From the NCBI GenBank assembly GCA_964546285.1, contig CAZJJK010000026.1, forward strand, positions 1 to 32,571: DNA of 32,571 nt. The letters are read 5' to 3'. Shown here one piece after another: positions 1 through 8,055 of the stretch. Below the pieces are notes generated by a model. It worked only from the letters and a program-made list of their open reading frames with translations, ran no database searches and was not told the DNA's origin. A program made the translations under genes and the position numbers. Origin of the DNA: CAZJJK01 sp964546285. Lineage in GTDB: Bacteria; Spirochaetota; Spirochaetia; Treponematales; Breznakiellaceae. The first letter of the stretch is position 1, and every line of letters begins with the position of its first letter.

Positions 1-1577
1 TCGTAATACCCAACTTCGTTAGCCGGCGATAATTCGTGTAATTCGCCGTTTTTCCAATAGACTGGAAAAGCGCCAAAATACTGGTTATAGGCGAACCCGG
101 CTATATAGACGTTTTCTCCTTCCACGGCGATTTCGCCGCAGATATATTCCTCAACATCATTTTCCCTGTTTACGGCCAATTCACACTCGGAACCGTTAAT
201 CCAATAGACAGGCAGCTGGATCATTCGTTCATAATATTCATCGTAATAAAACCTGTTCCCCGACACATACAGATCAGAGCCTACACTGGCGACATCGACG
301 GCATATCCGCCATATACGTCATCGGAGGGGAGCGGCGTGGGCACGCCATTTGTCCAGAGAACGGGGAAGGTGTCTTCATCAGCCGACATAAGGTTTCCGG
401 CCACATACACGGAAGCGCCGTTCAATTCAAGGTTTGACGCTTCAGAACTGAGGCTTCCTGGGTAAGCGGCCAGCTTCTTAAAAATACCGTTTATCCAATA
501 TCCATAATCTTCAGTTAGCCGATTTATCCCTAAACGGCCTAACATAACGGGCGCCGAAGGCATCGCGGCCAGGCCGGATACGGGAGCTGATGTTCCAAAA
601 CGGTTAGAGGCGGTCACTTGATAATAGTAAGCGGCGCCTGGCACCACATCCTGGTCCATATACCAAAGCGTTCCCGGACTGATAGCCGATGAAAGCGTAG
701 TCCAAGGACCCGAAGCCGTTGTCGCCCGCTGAACTATATAGTTCTCGGCCACCAACGAGTTAGGCGTCCAGACAAGGCACACAGCGCCATCGTCAACCGA
801 ACTAGATAGGGCTAAAGCGGCGGGAGCGCTGGGGGCCTTGCCGAAAAAACCCTCGCCAAGACAGCGTTCGGCCTTAGTCGGTATGCCTCGGAAAACCCAG
901 ACAACTTCGTTAAGCCAGCCCACTTGATTGCCGCCTTTCATAAAGACGACGGAGACTAGGGGCGACCCCGCCCGGATGCCATAAGCGACAATATCGATCT
1001 TATCATGGATGTCGCCATCGGCTTCATCCTCCACATCCCCAACGCTTACCGGAATAGTCTGTATTGTCGTTCCGCTTTTAAGCGTTACAGCCGCGGCATC
1101 GATACCAATGTTTTTTGGGAAAAGAAGGGAAAGCGCGATATCACCGTACCCATATTCGTTGTCCAATTCGAGGTTTATCGTTCGCTCCGCGGTAACGCCG
1201 TTGATAATGGGAACGGCCAAGGCCTCGCCGAAGGCTAGGGCCGAGCCGCCGCCATCCAAGGCTTGCACCTGGATATCCCAATCGCCGACAGGTAAATTCC
1301 GCAGAGCTAAAACGCCGCCGCGAGGGGCGGTAGCCGTTACATCGGCGTAACCGCTCCGGGTCAGCTTCACGGCGTATAAAACGATAGCATTATCGATATC
1401 AAGCGAATTCGGCACCCAGGTTTTTGGCGCGGGAACGCTAAAGGCCAAGCGCAGACTGGGGCTTGCGTCGGATGGGACGTTTTCATTGCCCGGCGCGAAT
1501 GAAAAGGGGTTGGTGCAGGAGCCGAACAAAAGAAAGATGCTCATCAGTGCTAAAAAGGGTCCGTATGCTTTTTTCAT
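1..1577 (-). CDS. Lipoprotein with fibronectin type III domain and YWxNG repeats (3' end beyond window)
   Basis: The frame is open from an ATG at 1577 to the window edge, giving 525 residues without a stop. The N-terminus MKKAYGPFLALMSIFLLFGSC is a lipoprotein signal with lipobox LFGSC, so Cys21 is the probable lipidated residue. Residues about 40-245 form an unassigned beta-rich region. Residues about 248-342 read as a fibronectin type III domain (VCLVW, ENYIVQRA, YYYQVTASN, FGTSAPV). From about 357 on there are degenerate repeats pairing YWxNG (YWING, LWTNG, YWING, YWKNG) with a VYVAGN-like strand, suggesting an unfinished beta-propeller. The start overlaps the stop of the collagen-like gene by one base (TAATG), and the GGAGG before it lies inside the last codons of that gene, so the two are probably translationally coupled. 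Function is unknown; a surface or periplasmic binding role is inference. Confidence 0.85.
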   Translation of the reverse strand, partial: MKKAYGPFLALMSIFLLFGSCTNPFSFAPGNENVPSDASPSLRLAFSVPAPKTWVPNSLDIDNAIVLYAVKLTRSGYADVTATAPRGGVLALRNLPVGDWDIQVQALDGGGSALAFGEALAVPIINGVTAERTINLELDNEYGYGDIALSLLFPKNIGIDAAAVTLKSGTTIQTIPVSVGDVEDEADGDIHDKIDIVAYGIRAGSPLVSVVFMKGGNQVGWLNEVVWVFRGIPTKAERCLGEGFFGKAPSAPAALALSSSVDDGAVCLVWTPNSLVAENYIVQRATTASGPWTTLSSAISPGTLWYMDQDVVPGAAYYYQVTASNRFGTSAPVSGLAAMPSAPVMLGRLGINRLTEDYGYWINGIFKKLAAYPGSLSSEASNLELNGASVYVAGNLMSADEDTFPVLWTNGVPTPLPSDDVYGGYAVDVASVGSDLYVSGNRFYYDEYYERMIQLPVYWINGSECELAVNRENDVEEYICGEIAVEGENVYIAGFAYNQYFGAFPVYWKNGELHELSPANEVGYY

Positions 1578-3811
1578 TACAGGCCTCCTTCATATAAGAC
1601 ATGAAAGACGCAGGTTTGACTGGAATAGGTTTCCCCGTTTTTAACAACCAATACCGATATGGAATTGGTCCCCAAGGATAGCTCGCTTAGCTCTATGCTG
1701 TTTGTCGTCAGCGGTAGTTTCACGCCGTTTAGGTACCATCTAAAACTATCCCCGCCAAAAGCCGGGTCCGCCGCGACAGTTAAGGGCAGAGCGCTGACAT
1801 AGCCTGTCTCGGTCGCGTCTAGCGTTCCAGTGATGGCTAGACCGACATCGACCTGCCCAAAAGCGCCCGGATTTATCAGGCTTAGGGCAGCCTCGGCTCC
1901 TGTAGACGCTGGCGTTAAATAGGCCTGGAGGGTCCATACCCCTGAAATTTTCTTATAAACGGCGGAATTCGTCGCGTTTAGGAAGAAATCACCTTCAACG
2001 CCGCCCGTGAAAGCGGGATTGCTGGGATCATACGAATCCACAAACCAGGTGGCTCCAGCTTGGCCGTTCTGTCCGGCTTCGCCTTGATCGCCCTTGATAT
2101 TCATTTGATAGACCCACGTTCCCGTACTTTTCACATAGACAGCGGCGCTTGAGGTATCCAGGTAGAGGTCGCCGTCTTTGCCGCTTTCGTTATTTGGCGT
2201 CCCGCTGCCCGTAAGCCAGGTAGCCCCGTCGGCGCCGTTGACGCCAGCCGCGCCTGCCGCGCCGTCCTGGCCGTCCTCGCCATCTTCGCCGTCCTGTCCG
2301 GCGTTGCCCTTGATATTGACGATGAATACCCAGCTCCCCGTCGTCTTGCTGTAGACGTCCGCCGTCGCCGTATCCAGATAGAGGTCGCCGTCTTTACCGC
2401 TTTCGTTATTTGGCGTCCCGCTACCCGTAAGCCAGGTAGCCCCGTCGGCGCCGTTGACGCCAGCCGCGCCTGCCGCGCCGTCCTGGCCGTCCTCGCCATC
2501 TTCGCCGTCCTGTCCGGCGTTGCCCTTGATATTGACGATGAATACCCAGCTCCCCGTCGTCTTGCTGTAGACGTCCGCCGTCGCCGTATTCAAGTAGAGG
2601 TCACCCTCTTTGCCGCTTTCGTTATTTGGCGTCCCGCTGCCCGTAAGCCAGGTAGCCCCGTCGGCGCCGTTGACGCCAGCCGCGCCTGCCGCGCCGTCCT
2701 GGCCGTCCTCGCCATCTTCGCCGTCCTGTCCGGCGTTGCCCTTGATATTGACGATGAATACCCAGCTCCCCGTCGTCTTGCTGTAGACGTCCGCCGTCGC
2801 CGTATCCAGGTAGAGGTCGCCGTCTTTGCCGCTTTCAAAGGCAGGCTCGCTGTCAGGATCGCCATTTCCATAATACCAAACGGACCCGTCAGCGCCGGCC
2901 ACGCCGGGATCCCCCGCTTCTCCCTGTTCGCCTTGAAGCGAGACTAAAGAAACCCAAGCACCGGTGGCTTTTTCATAGATTAGCTTATTTTGCGCATCGA
3001 GATAAAAATCCCCATCAACGCCGATAGCGTTATCTGGAATACCGTTTCCCGAATACCAGAGAGAACCGGCGGCCCCATCCATGCCGGATGGACCGGCCAG
3101 AGTCAAAAGTTCCGCCCACTGCCCATCGCTCTTTTGATAGACCTTCGTGGTTTCGCTGTCCAAACAGAAATCCCCATTCGCCCCTACGGTATCGTCTGGC
3201 TTCTCCGTCGTAACATGCCAAAGGGTACCTGACGCACCAGGCAAGCCAGGTGAGCCAGGCTCGCCTGGGGGGCCGCTCAGAGACATAAGAAGCTTCCACT
3301 CGGTTTCGTTTTTAACGTAGACAAACGAGGAAGCCGTATCCAGATAAAAATCGCCAGCCTCGCCGCTGCCTTCTTCTGGTACTCCGTCGCCATACGTCCA
3401 ACTTTGATTGGAGGTCTCGCCGCCTAAACTGGAAATAAGGGTCCATTGGACAGCGTTCTTCTTGTATATAACGGAAGCCGCCGTATCCAGATATAAATCC
3501 CCATCGGCGCCAATAGCCTCGGCTGGGATGCCGCTGCCAGTCAGCCACGTGTTGCCGTTTTCACCAGGGGGACCTTTTAAATCGGCTACGGAAAGCCAAG
3601 CGCCGTTCGTCTTGACATACAGAACAGCGGCATCGGTATCCAAATAGAGGTCGCCATCCACTCCTACGGTATCGGAAGGCGCGGCCTTGCCGCTTATCAT
3701 CCTGGCTTCCAGGAAGATATCTTCACCACCAGGCTCATAGCCAATAGGCCCGTCGCATGATCCAAGAACCAAAAGGCTTAGGATTAGAATTAGGAAACCG
3801 CTACTTTTCAT
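1577..3811 (-). CDS. Collagen-like repeat lipoprotein
   Basis: A protein of 744 residues starting at the ATG at 3811, which has GGAGG six bases upstream. A longer reading to 3850 has no such site and would bury the signal peptide. MKSSGFLILILSLLVLGSC is a lipoprotein signal with lipobox LGSC. The body holds ten modules of the pattern GDLYLDT...VYxK...W, most followed by a run of Gly-x-y triplets and a W-x-x-GxGxP segment. Modules 6-8 are nearly identical and carry about ten Gly-x-y triplets rich in Asp, Glu, Gln and Ala without proline; module 3 has proline-rich triplets (GPPGEPGSPGLPG). The last 110 residues look like an Ig-like domain (RWYLNG, LGTNSISV). Gly-x-y repeats with GDxYLxT modules occur in phage tail-like and bacterial collagen-like proteins. 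A trimeric surface fibre or adhesin is inferred. Confidence 0.88.
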   Translation of the reverse strand: MKSSGFLILILSLLVLGSCDGPIGYEPGGEDIFLEARMISGKAAPSDTVGVDGDLYLDTDAAVLYVKTNGAWLSVADLKGPPGENGNTWLTGSGIPAEAIGADGDLYLDTAASVIYKKNAVQWTLISSLGGETSNQSWTYGDGVPEEGSGEAGDFYLDTASSFVYVKNETEWKLLMSLSGPPGEPGSPGLPGASGTLWHVTTEKPDDTVGANGDFCLDSETTKVYQKSDGQWAELLTLAGPSGMDGAAGSLWYSGNGIPDNAIGVDGDFYLDAQNKLIYEKATGAWVSLVSLQGEQGEAGDPGVAGADGSVWYYGNGDPDSEPAFESGKDGDLYLDTATADVYSKTTGSWVFIVNIKGNAGQDGEDGEDGQDGAAGAAGVNGADGATWLTGSGTPNNESGKEGDLYLNTATADVYSKTTGSWVFIVNIKGNAGQDGEDGEDGQDGAAGAAGVNGADGATWLTGSGTPNNESGKDGDLYLDTATADVYSKTTGSWVFIVNIKGNAGQDGEDGEDGQDGAAGAAGVNGADGATWLTGSGTPNNESGKDGDLYLDTSSAAVYVKSTGTWVYQMNIKGDQGEAGQNGQAGATWFVDSYDPSNPAFTGGVEGDFFLNATNSAVYKKISGVWTLQAYLTPASTGAEAALSLINPGAFGQVDVGLAITGTLDATETGYVSALPLTVAADPAFGGDSFRWYLNGVKLPLTTNSIELSELSLGTNSISVLVVKNGETYSSQTCVFHVLYEGGL
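2155..2836 (-). repeat. Tandem repeat, three copies of a 216-bp unit inside the collagen-like gene
   Basis: The marker tatttggcgt recurs at 2191, 2407 and 2623, a period of exactly 216 bp (72 codons, frame preserved). Only a few substitutions separate the copies, for example gctgcccg against gctacccg and atccag against attcaa. A partial fourth unit reaches down to about 2155. The unit encodes GDLYLDTATADVYSKTTG followed by the acidic Gly-x-y run. Such identity suggests recent duplication or gene conversion, and copy number may vary between strains. Confidence 0.9.
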
Positions 3812-4212
3812 AGAACCTCCATTAAAAAGTGGACAAAACAAATAAGACAATGGAAGATGAGGATAAAATGAGGATCAAAATAAAAGGGAAAAGCATAAGA
3901 ACAGCTTTGAACGTTTTTTAAGACCAGAAATCGCCTTGATCTAACGTACACGTTCTCAATCACGACTTTTCCTATTTAGAAATTCATTCAAAAGTTGAAA
4001 CTTCTGAAATCATTTCCATACTATCCGGACTTTTTCATCTTTAGTTTTATCGCGAATGATAGAGCTTATAAGTCGGCCAAAGGTATGATTTTATCGGCTT
4101 TTCGCCAAATGTGTAGCCTAAGAATATAGGAATAGTTGATAGTATCCCCCTATTTGACTAAGTAGAGTTTTTAATCGATATAATTGATGAATGAAAACTA
4201 GGGAGCGTAATC
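3812..4212. other. Divergent intergenic region, 401 bases, AT-rich
   Basis: No coding signal is seen. It separates the minus-strand collagen-like lipoprotein gene from the plus-strand CAP gene. It holds two adjacent dyads (AAGTT-GA-AACTT at 3992-4003 and GAAAT-C-ATTTC at 4006-4016), an 8-base direct repeat ATGAGGAT at 3857 and 3868 (11 bases apart, one helical turn), and a good plus-strand promoter at 4154-4184. For the minus strand a weak candidate is TTAAAA-18-TATGCT, reading leftward near 3921-3892. These are candidate regulatory sites, not demonstrated ones. Confidence 0.6.
4154..4184 (+). promoter_or_regulatory. Sigma-70-type promoter for the CAP-domain gene
   Basis: TTGACT (4154-4159) and a perfect TATAAT (4179-4184) are separated by 19 bases. 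Transcription would start near 4191, followed by GGGAG at 4201 and the GTG start at 4213. Confidence 0.7.
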
Positions 4213-5163
4213 GTGAATAAAAGGCCAGCCTCCGCGCTTATTATAGCGCTCTGCTTCGTTAATGCGGTTCTCCTAGCGGAAACGGAGATAGAATCGAATT
4301 CGGTGAATACCTATGCCGCCTTGAACGAACGGGAAACACGCTTATTCGAGTATAAAGACGATCGCGGGGCTTTAGAAATGAAAATATCGATGTTGGCGCT
4401 TATCAACGCCAGCCGTGCGCGCTCTGGCGCTCCGCCGCTAAAGCTTGACATACTCGCTTCCCGCGTCGCCAATAAGCAGGCTGCCGAGGCCGCGAAGGCG
4501 GGCTACTCGGGCCACTATAACTTAGCTGGGCAAAAACCCTATCACCGCTACGCTTTCGCCGGCGGCGTGGATCATGTCAGTGAAAACGCGGCCGGCCGCT
4601 GGAGCAGCGCTCCGCTTGATCCAGAAGAGGCTTGGTCGTTTATGACCGAAGCTCATGCCGCTTTTATGGCCGAAAAGCCGCCGTATGATGGCCACCGCGT
4701 TAATGTAATCAATAAAGACCATACCCATGTCGGCTTAGGCTATGCCGTCATTGAAAATTATTTCGCCTATTATGAGGAATATATCGATCGCTATTTTGAA
4801 AGCCTCACAGCGCCGGCGGAAAACACTGTTGGGGCTAAGGTAATGGTTCAAGCCGTCCCTAAGACGGGGTATTACGTTTACGCGGTGATGGTCTACTATG
4901 AGAAGGAACCGCAGCCGCTCAGCGCCAAACAAGCCGATGAAAAGGGGGCGTATCCCGATTACACCAGTTCCAGAGTCGCCGCCTTATGGCCGTATCAGCT
5001 GGATATAGCGGAGGACGGCTCCTGTTCTTTCCCTATCGCTTTGAATAAAGCCGGGCTTTATTATGTCCAGATATATCTGGACAAGGCCATGCCGAAACGT
5101 AGCGGTTCGTTTAAGACCGCCGATAAGATCCAAGCCTCAGGTCTAGTGTTGCGAGCTCGATAA
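4213..5163 (+). CDS. Secreted CAP/SCP-domain protein
   Basis: A protein of 316 residues. The start is a GTG with GGGAG seven bases upstream. The first 22 residues form a Sec signal peptide (hydrophobic LIIALCFVNAVLLA, cleavage expected after LLA). The CAP (cysteine-rich secretory protein / PR-1) fold spans about residues 57-182: an N-terminal helix with LALINASRARSGAPPL, GHYN with His101, SEN with Glu124, and HRVN with His161 followed by THVGLGY. These are the usual CAP landmarks, including the His/Glu cavity residues. The C-terminal third (about 200-316) is beta-rich with no recognised domain. CAP proteins of bacteria are secreted and mostly of unknown activity. It has its own promoter and faces away from the lipoprotein pair. 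Confidence 0.85.
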   Translation: MNKRPASALIIALCFVNAVLLAETEIESNSVNTYAALNERETRLFEYKDDRGALEMKISMLALINASRARSGAPPLKLDILASRVANKQAAEAAKAGYSGHYNLAGQKPYHRYAFAGGVDHVSENAAGRWSSAPLDPEEAWSFMTEAHAAFMAEKPPYDGHRVNVINKDHTHVGLGYAVIENYFAYYEEYIDRYFESLTAPAENTVGAKVMVQAVPKTGYYVYAVMVYYEKEPQPLSAKQADEKGAYPDYTSSRVAALWPYQLDIAEDGSCSFPIALNKAGLYYVQIYLDKAMPKRSGSFKTADKIQASGLVLRAR

Positions 5164-5195
5164 AGCGCTAAACATAGAACAAACCAAGTCTAACG

Positions 5196-5213
5196 GCTTT
5201 CCTCGGGGAAAGC
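5196..5213 (+). other. Stem-loop after the CAP gene
   Basis: GCTTTCC and GGAAAGC pair in a perfect 7-bp stem around a TCGG tetraloop, 33 bases past the CAP stop codon. There is no T-run after it, so it could be an mRNA 3'-end stabiliser or a factor-dependent terminator rather than an intrinsic one. Confidence 0.4.
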
Positions 5214-5264
5214 GGTCTACACAAAGTCCGCGGGAGACAGAAAGCGTGGGGAAGCTAGTCAGGA

Positions 5265-5292
5265 TTGACAAGAGCCTCTCTTTTAGCATACT
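5265..5292 (+). promoter_or_regulatory. Promoter of the EamA transporter gene, probably giving a leaderless mRNA
   Basis: A perfect TTGACA (5265-5270), a 16-base spacer and CATACT (5287-5292; four of six consensus bases) lie directly before the ATG at 5299. The expected transcription start falls on or next to the A of the ATG. No Shine-Dalgarno sequence stands before this start. Confidence 0.5.
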
Positions 5293-5298
5293 GAGCCG

Positions 5299-6207
5299 AT
5301 GAAACGGGATACATTGCTGATACTTCTCTGCTATGCTATGGTTTATATTGTTTGGGGCACCACTTATTTTTTTATTAAAGCGGCCGTCGCCACCATCCCC
5401 GCGGCCTTTGTGGTTGCCTGGCGTTTCGCGGCGGGCGCGCTTATTCTAGCCGTCTTGGCCGCCGCGCGAGGGGCTTTTTCGCCCTTTCCCAGCTTGAAAG
5501 AATGCGCCGGTTCCGCCGCTATCGGCATTATGCTCCTGTTGCTAGGGAACGGACTTCTGACAGAAGCGGAGCGTGTTATTCCAAGTTGGGTAGGCAGTAT
5601 TCTTATCGCCTGCATGCCTATTTATGTCGCTTTTTTTAACTTCCTTTTTTATCGAACTAAAATTTCCACTATCCGTATTATCGGCGCGCTTGTCGGGCTT
5701 ATCGGAGTTAGCGTCAGCCTTTATGACGGCTCCTCGTTTGGGAAAGGGCTTGGCCCAGCCATGCTTATCGGCATAGCGGGGGCCTTAGCCTGGGGTTTAG
5801 GCACCAGCGCCGCCAAAGCCCTGCCCAAGGCTAAGGATGTATTCGCGTCCACGGCTATTCAAATGACCGCCGCCGCTCTGGTGTCCCTTATGATTGGGCT
5901 GGCTGGCGGCGGCGATCCTATCGGAGCGCTTAAAGCGGCTTCTCCCTCTTCCTTATTTGGCTTGGCCTATCTATCTATACTCGGTTCTCTTACCTTGGTC
6001 GCTTATAACCACTTATTGGTGGCTGAACCCAGCTTCCGAGTTTCAAGTTATTCTTTGGTAAACCCGGTGATCGCCGTTTTTTTGGGTTTAGCCGCCGGTG
6101 AGAAAGCCGCGCCCTATTTAGCCTTTGGCATATTGCCGGTGCTTATTGGGATCGCGCTAATACTATATGGCGATATTCTGCTTGGGCGTACAGCGCGTAA
6201 AGCCTAG
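5299..6207 (+). CDS. EamA/DMT-family transporter
   Basis: A protein of 302 residues, the usual size for the 10-TM drug/metabolite transporter family with two EamA repeats. It opens with LLCYAMVYIVWGTTYFFIKAA, the classical first helix with a WGTTYFFIK-type motif, and the second half begins near residue 148 (MLIGIAGALAWGLGTSAAKA). The family exports amino acids, metabolites or drugs across the inner membrane; the substrate cannot be read from the sequence. The start is supported by the position of the first helix even though no ribosome binding site is seen. The gene has its own promoter and stands alone between the CAP protein and the serine hydrolase. Confidence 0.9.
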   Translation: MKRDTLLILLCYAMVYIVWGTTYFFIKAAVATIPAAFVVAWRFAAGALILAVLAAARGAFSPFPSLKECAGSAAIGIMLLLLGNGLLTEAERVIPSWVGSILIACMPIYVAFFNFLFYRTKISTIRIIGALVGLIGVSVSLYDGSSFGKGLGPAMLIGIAGALAWGLGTSAAKALPKAKDVFASTAIQMTAAALVSLMIGLAGGGDPIGALKAASPSSLFGLAYLSILGSLTLVAYNHLLVAEPSFRVSSYSLVNPVIAVFLGLAAGEKAAPYLAFGILPVLIGIALILYGDILLGRTARKA

Positions 6208-6355
6208 GCCGCTCCAATTTACTTAAATCCGTCAATTCTATTGTCAGTTAAGATTTAGGGAAGAGGAACGAGAGCTTGGGGCCTTCAGTACTCCATAAGC
6301 CCGCGGTTAACCCGGTGAAATTTATTAGCCATATGGTTCAAGAGCGTGGGAGGGA

Positions 6356-6371
6356 AGCGTTCAGGAACGCT
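6356..6371 (+). other. Small stem-loop upstream of the serine hydrolase gene
   Basis: AGCGTT and AACGCT pair around CAGG about 30 bases before the start codon. It may be a leader hairpin or a weak terminator for the EamA gene; no T-run follows and no clear promoter was found in the 195-base gap. Confidence 0.25.
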
Positions 6372-6402
6372 ACATAAGTAATTAAAGATCAAGGAGATAA
6401 AG

Positions 6403-8022
6403 ATGAAAAGCACGGGATGGCGGATTCTTACGATAGCAATAATTGTATTGGTCATGGGCTGTACCAACATTCCCCAGGGCACCTGGCCGAGTGATACCTG
6501 GGAAAGAAGTACGCCGGAAGCCCAGGGAATAAATTCGGGAAGACTTCTTACTATGCTGAAGACAATAAACCCCGAAAAAATGAATATTCATTCCATGGTG
6601 ATTATTCGCGACGGGCGAATTGTGGCGGATTTTTACCGGAAACCCTATGAAAAAGACATGCTTCACTTAATGTATTCATCAACAAAAAGTTTTATTTCCA
6701 CCTTAATCGGAATCGCTCTGGATCAGCGCCTGATAGGAAGCGTAGAGGATTCTGTTTTTACCTATCTTCCCGAATATAAAAGCGGTGATCCGCTAAGACC
6801 GGACATAAGCATTGAAGATTTGCTTACCATGAGATCTGGCGTCTATTGGTCCGCGGAAAAACTTGGCGCGTCTTATGATCCAACTTATCAAATGTTCAAT
6901 AGAAATGATGACTGGCTTGGTCACTTTTTCGCTTTGCCTATGGATTCGCGGCCAGGAGAGCTTTTTGACTATAATAACGGCAATACCCAGGTCCTCGCTG
7001 AAATTCTGAACAGAGTGACAGGAGGCAAGGCCCGCCAGTTCGCGGAGGAAAACCTGCTGACACCCCTGGGGATCACCGATTATGTCTGGCAAGAGGCTCC
7101 GGGAGGCTGTATTATCGGACCTACCGGACTGAGCCTCCGGACAGAAGATCTCGCCAGACTAGGCTATCTCTTTCTCAATAAAGGATACTGGAAGGATAGA
7201 AAGCTCATATCCCCAGAATGGGTAAAAAACGCGGTCCAGAACCATGTTGATTTCAGTACTATGCCTTCAACCGCCAATCTTTACCCATATAAGGGATACG
7301 GTTATCAGTGGTGGCTTCTTGATGACGGTATGTACGCGACCATAGGGTATGGTGGCCAGTATTGTTTTGTCTATCCCGAAAAAAATCTTGTTATCGCTAT
7401 GAATGCCAGTATTACTAGTATTCAAGAACCCGCTATTTTAACCTTAGTTGGGCTTGGCCTTCAGCATGCCGCTGAATCCCCTGAACCACTACCTGAAAAG
7501 CCTGAAGCCGCCGAGACGTTATATAAGTACCTAGCTTGTCTGACAGAGACAAATCAGCCTGGTCCTTTTGTGGATATAGGGATAATCGATGCTTTAGCCG
7601 GGCGGACAATCAGCTTTACCGAAAATTCCCTGGGGCTTAAATCGCTCAGCTTTTCAGAAGGAGAGCCTAGGCAACTTATGTGCGAAATGACTATGGATGA
7701 GAAGAGCGGATTCTATTATTCAAAGAATGAAGCTTCTCTTTTTACGATACGCTTCGCGATAGGGCTTGATGGCGAGTACCGGAAATCGGAAGTAAAATTT
7801 CCTGGCTTTTTTTACACCTTAGCTAATGGAAAAATCCCTATTCATGCGAGGGCCATAAAATTAAGCGCTAATACCCTCAGTTATAATTTTACCATTCCGG
7901 TAGTATCGCATACTAATAGCACTGATACCCTTACCCTGAAAGACGGTGAAGTCATTTTTACCAGATCGAATATCGGGATTAGCGGCCTTCAAAACGCCGT
8001 GGCACGGGGGGTAATAGAATAA
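6403..8022 (+). CDS. Lipoprotein serine hydrolase, beta-lactamase class C / PBP fold
   Basis: A protein of 539 residues with a clear start: GGAG seven bases before the ATG. The signal peptide ends in lipobox VMGC (Cys20). The beta-lactamase-related domain covers about residues 35-350. It has the S-x-x-K nucleophile motif SSTK (Ser92, Lys95), the Y-x-N motif YNN (Tyr190, Asn192), and a GYGGQ segment near residue 315 in the place of the third active-site motif. The remaining 190 residues form an extra C-terminal beta-rich domain. Family members act as esterases, D-aminopeptidases or peptidoglycan peptidases as often as lactamases, so antibiotic resistance should not be assumed. Codon choice (more GGA, AGA and AAA) looks more AT-rich than in neighbouring genes, which may mark a more recent arrival. 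Confidence 0.88.
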   Translation: MKSTGWRILTIAIIVLVMGCTNIPQGTWPSDTWERSTPEAQGINSGRLLTMLKTINPEKMNIHSMVIIRDGRIVADFYRKPYEKDMLHLMYSSTKSFISTLIGIALDQRLIGSVEDSVFTYLPEYKSGDPLRPDISIEDLLTMRSGVYWSAEKLGASYDPTYQMFNRNDDWLGHFFALPMDSRPGELFDYNNGNTQVLAEILNRVTGGKARQFAEENLLTPLGITDYVWQEAPGGCIIGPTGLSLRTEDLARLGYLFLNKGYWKDRKLISPEWVKNAVQNHVDFSTMPSTANLYPYKGYGYQWWLLDDGMYATIGYGGQYCFVYPEKNLVIAMNASITSIQEPAILTLVGLGLQHAAESPEPLPEKPEAAETLYKYLACLTETNQPGPFVDIGIIDALAGRTISFTENSLGLKSLSFSEGEPRQLMCEMTMDEKSGFYYSKNEASLFTIRFAIGLDGEYRKSEVKFPGFFYTLANGKIPIHARAIKLSANTLSYNFTIPVVSHTNSTDTLTLKDGEVIFTRSNIGISGLQNAVARGVIE

Positions 8023-8055
8023 GGGAAGGCGGTAGATACATAAATGCCGGAATGG

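Noticed and set aside
2155..2836. CRISPR-like array
   Set aside because: The 216-bp unit is far too long, contiguous and protein-coding, with no spacers.
2131..2871. Open frames rich in Arg/Thr/Ala overlapping the collagen-like gene (for example 2131-2499 and 2590-2871)
   Set aside because: They are in alternative frames of the repeat, mirror its periodicity and have no ribosome sites; the collagen frame has a lipoprotein signal and domain structure.
6403..8022. Antibiotic-resistance beta-lactamase
   Set aside because: SxxK and YxN are shared by the whole PBP/esterase superfamily, and the long extra domain and lipoprotein anchor do not match typical class C resistance enzymes.
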